Below are positions 48,022 to 57,743 of a stretch of 64,000 nt of DNA, one piece after another. The stretch covers positions 1 to 64,000 of IMG/VR virus record IMGVR_UViG_3300025087_000941. The stretch is one strand, 5' to 3'. Numbering within the stretch: the first letter of the stretch is position 1; each line of letters starts with the position of its first letter. The position numbers and the translations under genes are program-made. This DNA is from a virus. Under the pieces are notes generated by a model. The model was not told the origin of the DNA, did not search any database, and saw only the letters and a program-made list of their open reading frames with translations.

Positions 48022-49182
48022 ATGGTTGCTGGTCACGGCTACCTAGATTCAGGATATAAAAGGGTTCCCGGCGACGGCAGGAGTACCACACAGACATTGC
48101 GTTGTGCCTGGGAAGGCGCATTAAAGGATCGAGCAGATAAACCAGTTTGCCCAGAGTGGATTGTCGCTATTCCAACTGCGAGGGTCCACTATCCAGACCC
48201 GAATATTCGGGGATTGTGGATACACGGCGGTGAAAACATGTCGTTTCTGTCAGACACGTGGGACACAGTCGACATGGATACTAGGAACAACAAAGCAGAT
48301 GGAGTCGAACATCTTATACCCGGACACGATCTTGTTGTTTTTGACTGGCGAAGGAAATTCGCCGTAATTTTAGACATCGAACTTATTGCGGCATTAAACG
48401 AATTCAAACCAAAGATTCTTGTTCTAACATCTAGCTTCGATTGTAATGGACTGCTCAAATTTCTTGGACTTCCGACTGACACACAACCATTGCGTATTAT
48501 ACGTTATCGTGGTATTTTTGTAGAAACGTCGGCTATAAAAAAGACATCGCGGGCCACTATAACATCTGATGATGCTGCATTTATCAAGATTGTTACTAAA
48601 CTAGACAAAAAAACGGAGGGGGCAGCGGAGATCTGGCTAGATGACGTAGAGAGAGTCTGGCCAGTAAGACGAGAACACAAAATGATTCTTGTAGGCACAA
48701 TGCGCGCAGCGCGGATCGTTAAAAAGTTGGTAGACACACACGGATGCAGATACTGGCCACGGGAGGGTCACAAGTTGGTACGCATTCTTAAGTCTGTTAA
48801 CGACATGCGGTGGTTTGCCCGATGTCGGGCAAACCGTATGTTAATAGTTTCGATGGATACTGTAGGTGGGAAACCAGATGTTTGTTCTCGTCTCGAAAGA
48901 CTCGCCAAAAAACATATAACAACTTTTGTATTGCAACCGCCGACAACCCAATTAGGGGTCGTTGCGTGGAAGAAGATACGATCACGATCATTCTCAGTTG
49001 TAAGAATAGCCTGGTCTTTGTGGATGGACTTGTTCTTCCGGTGGCGTAGAAGCCACGTAGGTTGTGAAGGTGCGTTAGATTTGTTCAACAGAATAGCAAC
49101 AGAAAGTAAGGTAAAGAATGTCCAAGACTCATTCTCATCAGATGCTCGCAGTATTCCTACCGAAAGAGTGGGAGTCTCTTAA
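48022..49182 (+). CDS. Hypothetical protein, 386 aa
   Basis: ATG start. The N-terminal half has an alpha/beta look with LVVFDWRRKFAVILDIE and PKILVLTSSFDCNG; the C-terminal part is basic and Trp-rich (RIAWSLWMDLFFRWRRSH). No catalytic motif was recognised. It overlaps the next gene by 65 bases in another frame. Confidence 0.7.
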   Translation: MVAGHGYLDSGYKRVPGDGRSTTQTLRCAWEGALKDRADKPVCPEWIVAIPTARVHYPDPNIRGLWIHGGENMSFLSDTWDTVDMDTRNNKADGVEHLIPGHDLVVFDWRRKFAVILDIELIAALNEFKPKILVLTSSFDCNGLLKFLGLPTDTQPLRIIRYRGIFVETSAIKKTSRATITSDDAAFIKIVTKLDKKTEGAAEIWLDDVERVWPVRREHKMILVGTMRAARIVKKLVDTHGCRYWPREGHKLVRILKSVNDMRWFARCRANRMLIVSMDTVGGKPDVCSRLERLAKKHITTFVLQPPTTQLGVVAWKKIRSRSFSVVRIAWSLWMDLFFRWRRSHVGCEGALDLFNRIATESKVKNVQDSFSSDARSIPTERVGVS

Positions 49183-49333
49183 GGCTGCACTAGCTAAGGC
49201 AGCATTGTCTCAAACCGACCCCGAGATGCGTACGGTATCCGGCCTTGCTCGCATTCTCATCGCTCGCGGGCTTAACTTCAAACCAGACATGGAACAGCCC
49301 GAGGAGGCAGTAGCTGCAAATGACGTTCTGTAA
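49118..49333 (+). CDS. Hypothetical protein, possible ribbon-helix-helix, 71 aa
   Basis: ATG with aaggtaaag upstream. FLPKEWESLKAALAKAAL and GLARILIARGL suggest a strand followed by two helices, as in ribbon-helix-helix regulators, but the match is weak. It overlaps both neighbours. Confidence 0.55.
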   Translation: MSKTHSHQMLAVFLPKEWESLKAALAKAALSQTDPEMRTVSGLARILIARGLNFKPDMEQPEEAVAANDVL

Positions 49334-49694
49334 TTCTGATGTAATAGTTCTTACAAAAAAGAACTGGAAAGACGCTGCTAATATGGTGAATGCCGGACTG
49401 AGTGTGATGAGCACAGAATTCCATCCCCAGGACAGGATGGCTGTTGCATACGGAATGCTCGATAAGTTCGGATACGTTAAAGACGCTAAGCCCTGGACAG
49501 TTTCGAGTGCGACGGTTTCGTTTTCAAGAGACAAAAACGGGGCCCCAACAGTAAAAATGCAGGTAAAGCCATCGGTTCAGACAAAGATTTTGTACACTAC
49601 AATGTACACGGTCATATTCGTCGTTCTACGAATAAGACTAGCGTTGTTCGACTTTCCAATATGGTGTATCAGAAAGTTATTTCGGCGGCGCTAA
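49320..49694 (+). CDS. Hypothetical membrane protein, 124 aa
   Basis: ATG overlaps the preceding gene by 14 bases. The C-terminal 35 residues are hydrophobic (TTMYTVIFVVLRIRLALFDF) with a basic end (RKLFRRR), so it likely has one membrane helix. Its end overlaps the minus-strand operon by 18 bases (convergent). Confidence 0.6.
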   Translation: MTFCNSDVIVLTKKNWKDAANMVNAGLSVMSTEFHPQDRMAVAYGMLDKFGYVKDAKPWTVSSATVSFSRDKNGAPTVKMQVKPSVQTKILYTTMYTVIFVVLRIRLALFDFPIWCIRKLFRRR

Positions 49695-50288
49695 TTTTTT
49701 CTTTTCTTCCTTATCGACTTGGTCAAAGCTGAATTTGCCTCGGTGATATACGTATGAGTCGAAGCATTTGACCACTCGTTTACCGTGAGCAACAACTCTA
49801 CGATTGTAATCTGTTTCGTTTCCGTAAAAAGGAATGGACTCGTCAAAACCGCCTATTTCGTGCCAAGTACGTCTCCGTAGTCCAAAACAAAACCCCAAAA
49901 CGTCTTTGTCCAGGATTTGTCCTTTGTAGCGTTCGATTGCTGTGATAGCAGCTCTCTCTAGCCAACCACGGCACGGGCTGGCTGGTATTTCATTTGTACC
50001 TATGTCTATTCGATTAGTGCCTTGATTTGCGCCTGGGCCAACTACCGAAACGGATGGGTTTTCGAATGCCTTTAGAAGGGGAATAATCCAGCCAGGAGAC
50101 ACCCATACATCGACATTGAGAAGAAACACGAGTTGTTCGGCCGCATTTTTTACGATCCGATTCCACAGAGTTGTAAGTGGAATGTTATCTTTTGTATTAT
50201 CGATGAATACACAATGTGCTTCTGGTGTCATGTCGAACATCAAAGTACGTGTCTCGTCCTCAATTTCATGCGACCGATAACCAATCAT
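49677..50288 (-). CDS. GT2-family glycosyltransferase (GT-A fold), 203 aa
   Basis: It has LLNVDVWVSPGW with the metal-binding acidic motif, and GGFDESIPFYGNETDYNRRV, typical of GT2 enzymes. It starts two bases after the stop of the upstream gene, which decides the ATG. It is the last gene of the minus-strand operon and ends converging with the plus-strand gene before it. Substrate unknown. Confidence 0.8.
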   Translation of the reverse strand: MIGYRSHEIEDETRTLMFDMTPEAHCVFIDNTKDNIPLTTLWNRIVKNAAEQLVFLLNVDVWVSPGWIIPLLKAFENPSVSVVGPGANQGTNRIDIGTNEIPASPCRGWLERAAITAIERYKGQILDKDVLGFCFGLRRRTWHEIGGFDESIPFYGNETDYNRRVVAHGKRVVKCFDSYVYHRGKFSFDQVDKEEKKKLAPPK

Positions 50289-50290
50289 AA

Positions 50291-51163
50291 CTACTCTAGC
50301 AGAAATGGTATTACCCCCCTGACTCGTTCGATAAACCCGTAATCCGAGATATTTAAACAAACATCAAGATCTGGGACGAAAGTGCTGTTGAGAGCCCAAT
50401 CTATTTTGAGCACAAATTCATCTGTCGAGTACGCCCAGTGTTCTTTTGGCAGCCATTCAATTATAGCCCCGGCGGGATATGCAATTACGTTGAGCCCTGA
50501 TAGATAAGCGTCGGCAGCAGCAAGACCAAACGCTTCGGGCGGACCCGTAGTCCATCCAGCTGTTTGTAAAAATACGCTGTGAGAGTGGTAAAGTTCATCT
50601 ACAACCGACTCGCTCGGGTCCTCGATTAGCGATACTCCAAGAAACCGGCATTCCTCTCTAAGCACCTTCAAAGCATCTTTATGGGTATTGCAAGTTGAAC
50701 CTGCAATTGTAACTGGCACTTCGAAATTCCCCCGTCGGAAGATTTCTACGGCTTTGGCTACACCCTTCGGTACAGTTAGTCGGCCGTGAAACAAAACGCC
50801 CTTGTTATTTGTACGCCCTCTCGTCTTGCCGAATAGCGGTAAGACGACCGGAGTTATTCCCCACGCCGATTTTACCTGCTCTGCGCTCCACTTGCTAGAC
50901 GCAATTACAGTAGTCTGATGAATCCAGGATGCCGTAGTTCCAGCTAGTGGGACGTGGCACCACGTGAAGTGTTTCTTAGCCGATATGGGGACTCCAACTG
51001 GCCGCATGTCGAAGAAGTACTGATACGCACATTTTGGCGAGGGTTCGCCGTTTCCAACGAATGTAACATCGTGGAAAGCAGATAGCCACGTAGCAAAGTC
51101 TTTGCTCCAGCGCTGTCCGCCGCCAATCCCGTCAGACGGATCAAATACCAAAACTCTAGCCAC
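50291..51163 (-). CDS. GT4-like glycosyltransferase (GT-B fold), 290 aa
   Basis: The start RVLVFDPSDGIGGGQRW and the C-terminal GPPEAFGLAAADAYLSG (the EX7E-like donor site) fit GT-B family 4 glycosyltransferases. The segment VLFHGRLTVPKGVAKAVEIF is the usual start of the second domain. It overlaps the upstream gene by eight bases. Sugar and acceptor unknown. Confidence 0.8.
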   Translation of the reverse strand: MARVLVFDPSDGIGGGQRWSKDFATWLSAFHDVTFVGNGEPSPKCAYQYFFDMRPVGVPISAKKHFTWCHVPLAGTTASWIHQTTVIASSKWSAEQVKSAWGITPVVLPLFGKTRGRTNNKGVLFHGRLTVPKGVAKAVEIFRRGNFEVPVTIAGSTCNTHKDALKVLREECRFLGVSLIEDPSESVVDELYHSHSVFLQTAGWTTGPPEAFGLAAADAYLSGLNVIAYPAGAIIEWLPKEHWAYSTDEFVLKIDWALNSTFVPDLDVCLNISDYGFIERVRGVIPFLLE

Positions 51164-51842
51164 GATACTGCTTCCACACGTCGCTTCGCCGGTCCTGCCA
51201 CACCATCGAGTAGCCGCGATCAGAAATCGTAGATGTAATGCCTTCTGGGTTTATTACCCACCAACCACATATCGAGTCTACGTGGGTGTGAGTAGCACCC
51301 GTAAGATGCAGTCGAAGGACAAAGTCATGATCGTATCTCCAAAAAGGCGTATCCGGCTCGAAAAACTGAATTCGTTTGAATAATGACCGCCTGAATACGC
51401 ACCCCTGTAGGGGCACAGTATTTCGGTGTAGGAGGTAGTCGCCTGGGATGCCATCATAAATAGTAGCTGGTTGCCTGTCTTCGCGCAGCTCTTCTACTTT
51501 AGACGAGCACCAGTCAGCTCGGGTTTCGTGACATCGTAATACGAGCTGATGGATGTTGGATGGTGGATCGTCATCAAATCCATGTACCACATAATCCGCT
51601 GTTGACCCGTGAATTGCATTTCCAACCAGAAATCCCGGATTCCCAGTGTGTTTTTTAACAGACCATTTTGAATTTCGAGCGCCATTTGGTAGCTGGAATT
51701 TGCCATCTTGAACAACAATAATGCGAACACCAATATCGTGTTCGTTGTTTGCAAGATTAGTCCACGCAGAGTAGATACCAGCTAATGAAGCTCGTCCAGA
51801 TGATGGGATAATAACATCAACAGTAGGTTTATGGTTCGACAC
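51156..51842 (-). CDS. GT2-family glycosyltransferase, 228 aa
   Basis: VDVIIPSSGRASLAGIY at the start and VVHGFDDDPPSN (acidic donor motif) indicate a GT-A fold family 2 enzyme. PFWRYDHDFVLRLH near the C-terminus corresponds to the catalytic region. It is tightly packed with both neighbours in the glycan operon. Confidence 0.8.
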   Translation of the reverse strand: MSNHKPTVDVIIPSSGRASLAGIYSAWTNLANNEHDIGVRIIVVQDGKFQLPNGARNSKWSVKKHTGNPGFLVGNAIHGSTADYVVHGFDDDPPSNIHQLVLRCHETRADWCSSKVEELREDRQPATIYDGIPGDYLLHRNTVPLQGCVFRRSLFKRIQFFEPDTPFWRYDHDFVLRLHLTGATHTHVDSICGWWVINPEGITSTISDRGYSMVWQDRRSDVWKQYRG

Positions 51843-51844
51843 GG

Positions 51845-52180
51845 CTAACTAGTGAAAACGCCTAGCGTGTTTCGTACATGTTTAAAGATGTCGTAGTCTC
51901 CGTCTTGGGCGGCGGTCGCCAATATAGCAAAAAGATCGGCAGCAAACCCAAAGTTGCCACTTACTAGATGTTGCAAGAACAAAAGTATTGTAACCGACTG
52001 CCAATCATAAGAAAACACGATGTCCTGTTGGATGTTACGTCTGAACAGGTCTAATTCATCGTCGTCAAGTGCGGCCCGTAATTCTTCGACATATTCGATA
52101 AGCTCTTTTTGGAGATGCCGGGGAATTTTGCTGCCTAAGTGATCTACAGTCTTTAGAAATCCTGTAATGTCATTCGTCAT
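51845..52180 (-). CDS. Hypothetical helical protein in the glycan operon, 111 aa
   Basis: Mostly helical (LQKELIEYVEELRAALDDDE, later FAADLFAILATAAQDG). The ATG overlaps the upstream epimerase end by 11 bases. No catalytic motif. It may be an accessory subunit; its role cannot be told. Confidence 0.6.
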   Translation of the reverse strand: MTNDITGFLKTVDHLGSKIPRHLQKELIEYVEELRAALDDDELDLFRRNIQQDIVFSYDWQSVTILLFLQHLVSGNFGFAADLFAILATAAQDGDYDIFKHVRNTLGVFTS

Positions 52181-53171
52181 ACAAAGATGTCTTCCAATGT
52201 TTTGGGGCCTTATCACACGGAGTAGACAGTAGGGTTGGCTCCCAGGGAAATGGGCCACAACGTTTTACCCAATCCACAATATCGATTACAGCTTGTTCCC
52301 ACCCAATGTTCTCGCGGAACCCAAGTAATTGTTTTGCTTTTGTGTGGTCGCAAAAAGCGTGTTTTACTTCCCCGTACCGGCTTTGCAGGTGTTCGATCTT
52401 TGCGTTCGGAACAAGTCCTTGAATAATCCCAGCCATCGCAAGGACTGTTGTTTTGACTTCCCCCCCGATGTTAAACGTATGCCCGTTGGCGTCGGAAGAA
52501 AGAATACACTTAATGTAACAACTAAGAGAATCTTGGATGTTCGAAAACGCCCTTGTCTGTAACCCGTCCCCGTATACAGTCATATGCTCCCCAGCAACTG
52601 CCTTGTTGGCTAGAATTGTGGCGACGTTTCGTAGAGGGTCTACAAACTGGCCTGGGCCTATTACGTTGTGCGGTCGGACGATGCACCAGTCTAAGGAGTG
52701 AGCATCTGCTATCATCCGTGTTGTTTTCTCGATAGCTTCCTTGTTTACTCCGTATGGATCGACTGGCTTAGTTGGCATATCTTCCGTAAACGGAGGCATC
52801 TGATCTCCGTAAACAGACATACTAGAAAAAGATACGATTCGCTTTAACTTGTGGCGAAGGCACGCCTCTACGATAGATGAAAAGGCTCCGAGATTGTTTC
52901 TTGTTACTGAGTCGATTCGATACCATGACGCCCCCTCTCGCGGGTCGGCAGCAAGATGGGCGATAATTTCTGGCTTTGTAACATCTGCTACATACCTAGC
53001 GAATGCGTGGTCAGAAATATCTCCCACTAGGAGGGGAACTCCTGGAACTACATTACGCCCACCAACCATAGAGTCAACACTTGTGACTCGATGGCCTAAG
53101 TCTCGTAGTTCTCGGCAAATATGATGGCCGATAAATCCTGATCCACCAGTTACAAGGATGTTACGCGCCAA
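52170..53171 (-). CDS. NAD-dependent nucleotide-sugar epimerase/dehydratase (extended SDR)
   Basis: The 333-residue protein starts with the Rossmann motif VTGGSGFIGHH (GxxGxxG) and has the catalytic YGVNKE (YxxxK) after SFSSMSVYG. NTP-sugar epimerases and dehydratases of this type remodel UDP-, GDP- or dTDP-sugars. Exact sugar unknown. It overlaps a second epimerase upstream. Confidence 0.88.
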   Translation of the reverse strand: MARNILVTGGSGFIGHHICRELRDLGHRVTSVDSMVGGRNVVPGVPLLVGDISDHAFARYVADVTKPEIIAHLAADPREGASWYRIDSVTRNNLGAFSSIVEACLRHKLKRIVSFSSMSVYGDQMPPFTEDMPTKPVDPYGVNKEAIEKTTRMIADAHSLDWCIVRPHNVIGPGQFVDPLRNVATILANKAVAGEHMTVYGDGLQTRAFSNIQDSLSCYIKCILSSDANGHTFNIGGEVKTTVLAMAGIIQGLVPNAKIEHLQSRYGEVKHAFCDHTKAKQLLGFRENIGWEQAVIDIVDWVKRCGPFPWEPTLLSTPCDKAPKHWKTSLYDE

Positions 53172-54141
53172 GCGGTAATCTTTCGTTGAGTATTGAGCGG
53201 ATGATGTCGTCTAGATTTTTTGTCGGTGCCCATCCGGTGTCCCGACGTATTTTTTCGACGCTTGGAATACGGATAGCCATGTCTTGGAACTTCTTACCGT
53301 AAGCTTCGTCGTACGAGATTCTTTTAATCTCCGATGTCGAACTTGGAATAGCAGCTAGAACTCGCGTAGCAAGTTCGTTAATTGTCACGGGATCTGGATT
53401 TCCGATATTGTAAACTTCGCCAATTGTATGACTAAATTCTGACACACAAATCGTTGCGTCTACGTAATCGGGCGCGGCGCCAAAACATCTAACTTGTTCC
53501 CCAGTCCCGTGAACCAGAAGTGGCTTATTCTCCAGTGCGTTTTGAATAAACGTTGGTAGCACCATTCCGTATTGCGAGGACTGTCTAGCCCAGGAACAGT
53601 TGAAGAATCTGACGACTGTTACCGGAAGTTTCTTTTCTTCCAGGTACGCAAAGCCAAGAAATTCGTCTAAGGCTTTGGAACAGGCGTACCCCCATCGACT
53701 TTTCGTAGTCTCTCCCAAGCACAGCGTGGATGACTCCGTAAATGGAACTTTGTCACTTAGCCCGTAAACTTCAGATGTGCTAGCTATCACGGTTCGGACG
53801 CCGAACTCTGACGCAGTTTCTAACACATTTTCAGTTCCGCGCACGTTTGTACGGATAGTATTAACTGGCTCTGCAACAACCTTCTTTACGCCTACGACAG
53901 CGGCTAGATGAAAGACTACATCTGCTACTGCCATGCTATCTTGTAAAACTCGTTTGCCGTCGTATGCTCCGACATCATCTACGTAGAAGTTGAATCCACT
54001 ATCTTTAAATGCGTTTTGCAGGTTCTTGATACTGCCGGTAGACAGATTATCGATACCTACCACAGTGTGGCCTCTACGAAGCAGCTCGTCAGTTAGATGA
54101 CTCCCAATAAAACCAGCGGCTCCTGTTACGATAGTTCTCAT
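53161..54141 (-). CDS. NAD-dependent nucleotide-sugar epimerase/dehydratase (GalE/WbpP-like)
   Basis: It starts VTGAAGFIGSHLTDELL (GxxGxxG), binds NAD through GIDNLSTG, and has SSTSEVYG and WGYACSKALDEF (YxxxK). This is the UDP-sugar 4-epimerase/4,6-dehydratase layout. Together with the DegT aminotransferase, formyltransferase and acetyltransferase it suggests synthesis of an N-acylated amino sugar. ATGA-type overlap with the upstream gene. Confidence 0.88.
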   Translation of the reverse strand: MRTIVTGAAGFIGSHLTDELLRRGHTVVGIDNLSTGSIKNLQNAFKDSGFNFYVDDVGAYDGKRVLQDSMAVADVVFHLAAVVGVKKVVAEPVNTIRTNVRGTENVLETASEFGVRTVIASTSEVYGLSDKVPFTESSTLCLGETTKSRWGYACSKALDEFLGFAYLEEKKLPVTVVRFFNCSWARQSSQYGMVLPTFIQNALENKPLLVHGTGEQVRCFGAAPDYVDATICVSEFSHTIGEVYNIGNPDPVTINELATRVLAAIPSSTSEIKRISYDEAYGKKFQDMAIRIPSVEKIRRDTGWAPTKNLDDIIRSILNERLPLGA

Positions 54142-55298
54142 ACTAGGTCCCCGACATCATAACCAAGATTTTTGGCTTCTTGCAGAATGTAAAAAGCTCT
54201 GGCTTTATTGGTGTGCTTTTCTCGAACATGTTGGTAAGCCGCCTTTGCTACGTTCTCTGTAGACTGTGGATTAGCCAGAGCATAGGCTACGCTGTTCCTT
54301 AGAATATCCATCTTCTGCTGGTCCCCCTGCCAAGACATGTCGTTTTCGTAACGATAGAAATGAACCCCGGGGATTAATGGATCATTCATTTCGATGTGCA
54401 AGTCGCCTATTACGCAACTGCCAGCGGCGAAGGCTTCCCAGGTTCGAATACAGTCAGTGCCCATGCGTTGATGGTCGATTACAATCTTGGAGTCTTGCAA
54501 CGTTTTCAAATACTCTTTATGCCCCAACGGGTGGCCGACAGCAGCCATAATCTTGGCTGACGGGAATCGAGATGTTACTGTATCGACTACGGTATCGCGA
54601 ACGAGCTTTCTAAGAACTTGGGTAGCGCCGAATACGCAGAACACGTCGATTGTTCGTTCGGCGAACGGCTTGAAGTCGAAGTCCCACATCGAGCTGAATG
54701 GAAGAGGACGAACGGGAACGTCGACTCCCGTTAGCAGAGTTTTCGGATTGCCATGCTTGATGAACGTGCGCTTGAAGTAAACATCAGGATAGAAAGCACC
54801 AATGAAGTCCGTTCGTATTTGGTAGTAGTCTTCCATGTCGGTGAAGATAAGTGTTGGTAACTTGTCTCGACCCAAAACACTCATGATCTCGGACAACGCA
54901 GCGGAACTGTGCCATCTTGCAGACCCGAGAACGATAGCGCTGATCTCGCCAGATGCTATAGCAACTATAATCTCCTCGAACGTCGGGTTGTAAGTCTCGA
55001 ACGGTTCTACAAAATGAAGAGGGCCGTCTCCGGACATCGGGACGCTTGGAAATCTGCTTGGTTCCCACGAACGATAAAGAGATGGGTCAGTCCACAATTC
55101 TCCCCAAGCACCCTTTGGGCCTAGATAATGGGTATTGCCGACGTAACGTTCTGGGTAGTGGTCAGCTAGGCCATGATAGGTATTCTTTCTTGGCCACTCC
55201 CATACACGATCTTTGCCGAGGAGCTTAACAAACCCACGGAGATTGAAATATTCTCCGTAGTCCGATCCAAGATTCGTTAAAAAAAGTAGCCGGCTCAA
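54138..55298 (-). CDS. GT-B-like glycosyltransferase, 386 aa
   Basis: The start RLLFLTNLGSDYGEYFNLRG resembles ILFVTDPEADYGAALLYRG of the gene at 55789, so the two are paralogs. The C-terminal TWEAFAAGSCVIGDLH matches the donor-binding end of GT-B glycosyltransferases. Coupled to both neighbours by 4-base overlaps. Confidence 0.75.
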   Translation of the reverse strand: MSRLLFLTNLGSDYGEYFNLRGFVKLLGKDRVWEWPRKNTYHGLADHYPERYVGNTHYLGPKGAWGELWTDPSLYRSWEPSRFPSVPMSGDGPLHFVEPFETYNPTFEEIIVAIASGEISAIVLGSARWHSSAALSEIMSVLGRDKLPTLIFTDMEDYYQIRTDFIGAFYPDVYFKRTFIKHGNPKTLLTGVDVPVRPLPFSSMWDFDFKPFAERTIDVFCVFGATQVLRKLVRDTVVDTVTSRFPSAKIMAAVGHPLGHKEYLKTLQDSKIVIDHQRMGTDCIRTWEAFAAGSCVIGDLHIEMNDPLIPGVHFYRYENDMSWQGDQQKMDILRNSVAYALANPQSTENVAKAAYQHVREKHTNKARAFYILQEAKNLGYDVGDLV

Positions 55299-55792
55299 AT
55301 AAGATGCTCAATCAGTTTTCGGCGGGAATCGGCAGATGCAACATCATCTCCGTAACTCCCTAGAACAACTCCCCCAACAGTCTCTTTAGTGACCGACGGA
55401 GGAAGTTGCAGTCCGTTAGCGATGACGATCGTGTCGCATAGTCCTACACTATGAAGTAACTCGGCCTCTTTCTCAGACAAGGCCAGAAAAACGAGCTGGT
55501 TTTCTTGCTTAAGACTCCGAATCAGTTGTTTATCGAAGCAGCCAAAAACAAGGGTCTTTCCTTTCCTGGCCGTCGTTTGTCTATCCGATCGAATTGCGAT
55601 GCCACTGGGTAGCCTTGGTCCTTCGAATATAATTTCTGACTTTTCGTTGAAAGCCGGCTGTTTTACATCGGACTTCACAACAGGGGGACACAGTTCCTCA
55701 ACCAATTCAGGGTCAACAGGTTCTTGTGCGGCATCTGGTGGCCGCAGGTCAGACAACGGCTGGCGTTTCCTGGGTTGTTTATCGAAAATCAT
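55295..55792 (-). CDS. Hypothetical protein in the glycan operon, 165 aa
   Basis: The first 60 residues are Pro/Glu/Lys-rich and probably disordered; the second half (GKTLVFGCFDKQLIRSL, TIVIANGLQLPPSV) looks like a small alpha/beta domain. It is joined to both flanking glycosyltransferases by 4-base overlaps. No known family. Confidence 0.6.
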   Translation of the reverse strand: MIFDKQPRKRQPLSDLRPPDAAQEPVDPELVEELCPPVVKSDVKQPAFNEKSEIIFEGPRLPSGIAIRSDRQTTARKGKTLVFGCFDKQLIRSLKQENQLVFLALSEKEAELLHSVGLCDTIVIANGLQLPPSVTKETVGGVVLGSYGDDVASADSRRKLIEHLI

Positions 55793-56766
55793 GCTACTTC
55801 CTTGATTCTAGCCAAAAAATATTCGGCTCTGTGTTTGGGTGTATGATAATCCAGCAACTTCTTTTGCCCTTTCGTTGCTACGTCTCGTAACATATCAGGC
55901 TCGGCTAAAAGGTCTTTTACGATTTGGCCAAGTTGACTATGGTCAGTGTATCTAATACAGTCGACGCCGTGTTCAAAATTATTAGGCATAGCTAAGCTGG
56001 AATCTGTAAGAAGGGCGGCTCCGTGAAACGGGACTTCCCATTGTCTAAGAGTATCGACTCCATGCCCTCTTACCGATACGCCTATTAGGGCGTTTCGCAG
56101 ACCCGTAGCGTAACGATCTCCCTGGCATCGGTTCACAGACCCACCTTGTTGGAAATCGTTGATCTGAGCCGTCGCTATGCTGCGTAGTGGGTGCGTAATG
56201 CTGCACGAGAGGAACACACCAGACCTTTGAGGGTCGAGTGGGTTACCCGGCTCTAATAGATCTGCCCATCCACAACTAAACGGAAGAGGAAAAATTTTAA
56301 AGCCGTCTCGGACAACGGGAACACTGAAGAACTCCCTTTTGAACATAATAGGCAAAACATTGGATACAATAGATGGTGTCAATAGCAGGTTGTGATCTTC
56401 GTGATCTGTAACGACAGCCCTCGGAAACTTGGCTTTATGATAGAGGTAGTCCCAGGCTTTCCAAACCCCTCGTCGATTCGACGACAAAACAGTAAGGTCA
56501 AATGTCGCGGACTCCGAAAGAACTCTGTCTGCGTTATAACCAAGATCTGGAGTTAGTTTCATCCAGTCGAACCAAGATGTAAGCCCTTCGTGATCTGGGT
56601 AGAACGGAACTTCTCCGCGAGTGTACTTGTGGGTATGCGGGGAATGCCACGTCGGTTTTGACGGAAAGTCTACTACGTTCGATTCGCCGAGAGCGGTGCA
56701 CAACCCGCGATAAAGTAAAGCGGCTCCGTAGTCGGCTTCTGGATCTGTTACAAAAAGTATCTTCAC
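55789..56766 (-). CDS. GT-B-like glycosyltransferase, 325 aa
   Basis: It is a paralog of the enzyme at 54138, sharing the N-terminal ILFVTDPEADYG and the donor-side PFHGAALLTDSS. It has no signal peptide, so it acts in the cytoplasm. It begins one base before the upstream methyltransferase stop. Sugar unknown. Confidence 0.72.
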   Translation of the reverse strand: MKILFVTDPEADYGAALLYRGLCTALGESNVVDFPSKPTWHSPHTHKYTRGEVPFYPDHEGLTSWFDWMKLTPDLGYNADRVLSESATFDLTVLSSNRRGVWKAWDYLYHKAKFPRAVVTDHEDHNLLLTPSIVSNVLPIMFKREFFSVPVVRDGFKIFPLPFSCGWADLLEPGNPLDPQRSGVFLSCSITHPLRSIATAQINDFQQGGSVNRCQGDRYATGLRNALIGVSVRGHGVDTLRQWEVPFHGAALLTDSSLAMPNNFEHGVDCIRYTDHSQLGQIVKDLLAEPDMLRDVATKGQKKLLDYHTPKHRAEYFLARIKEVA

Positions 56767-57516
56767 TTACAGCTTCCTCCACACTGTGTGAAAGGAGTGA
56801 TGATTCAGCATAGTTGCATGTTCGATCACTTCTAGCCCCGGAACAGATTTCGCTATTTGCGCGAATTCTTCGACTGTCCAAGCGTGTTTGTGATCTGGGT
56901 CTAGTTTCCACACATCTAAGCGCGGGGGGCGATGTTCGGGAACAACAATAGCGATGTGACCAGTTCCGGGTATTAGAAGTCGAGACCACTCTTTAAGTGT
57001 GTCTACAGGATCGGCTTCGATATGTTCGAGGACGTGGTTCGCAAGAACAAGATTGAAACACCCATCCGGGAATGCCCCGGTCCCCATAACTTCGACAGTA
57101 TCCCCGCACAGTTCGTCATAGCGAAGATAGGACTCACCAAAGAATCCTCCGTCTACTCGCAAGTCACCCCCTATAGTTGCACGCTCTGAAACCGGTGTAG
57201 TGGGCGGATAGTGTGATTTAAGACCAGTACGAACGTCTGTGTTTACACATCTAGGAGCAGGAACTCCGGCCGATCCGAATTCGATACCTGTAAGATTCGG
57301 TATAAGACAGCATTTGATGGCCCATGTGATGTTCACGGCGCGCTGAAAATGCCCAACTTCGTTGTTAGGTTTACGTATGTCCATAAGTTGTGGATGTCTC
57401 GGTCTTCGATAGTCGAGTGCATCGAAGTGTTCCAGAAGATAGTGCCACTCGGGGCAAATATTTTGCTCTTTAATATAGGCTGTAGTCCACGTAGAAAAGT
57501 CGTTGTGGTTTGTCAC
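56767..57516 (-). CDS. Class I SAM methyltransferase, 249 aa
   Basis: LTGIEFGSAGVPA is the SAM-binding motif I region, and FNLVLANHVLEHIEADPVDT the motif II-III region, as in methyltransferase type 11. In glycan operons such enzymes methylate sugars or carriers. Coupled upstream by a 4-base overlap. Confidence 0.78.
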   Translation of the reverse strand: MTNHNDFSTWTTAYIKEQNICPEWHYLLEHFDALDYRRPRHPQLMDIRKPNNEVGHFQRAVNITWAIKCCLIPNLTGIEFGSAGVPAPRCVNTDVRTGLKSHYPPTTPVSERATIGGDLRVDGGFFGESYLRYDELCGDTVEVMGTGAFPDGCFNLVLANHVLEHIEADPVDTLKEWSRLLIPGTGHIAIVVPEHRPPRLDVWKLDPDHKHAWTVEEFAQIAKSVPGLEVIEHATMLNHHSFHTVWRKL

Positions 57517-57743
57517 ACACTGCTCCAGTCAAATTCGGCTATCGGGACAGGGCTTGTGTGCGTGACTTCGGGATCTAACGTCTCAGTTTCCTGCGTTAAA
57601 CCGTTGTTGCTTTCGCAAATTTGCCGACAGAAATTCGTAGGTTCCTGAGCCGTTATACGTATATCCTCTTTACCGTTTTGCATTATTATGCCGGGCCGAT
57701 TGCGACAATATGTGGGTATCGTGAATCCAGGCCACGGAATCAT
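57513..57743 (-). CDS. Hypothetical protein, 76 aa
   Basis: It is joined to both neighbours by 4-base overlaps, which supports translation. The sequence is Pro/Thr-rich with two cysteines in NFCRQICES. No recognised family. Confidence 0.55.
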   Translation of the reverse strand: MIPWPGFTIPTYCRNRPGIIMQNGKEDIRITAQEPTNFCRQICESNNGLTQETETLDPEVTHTSPVPIAEFDWSSV

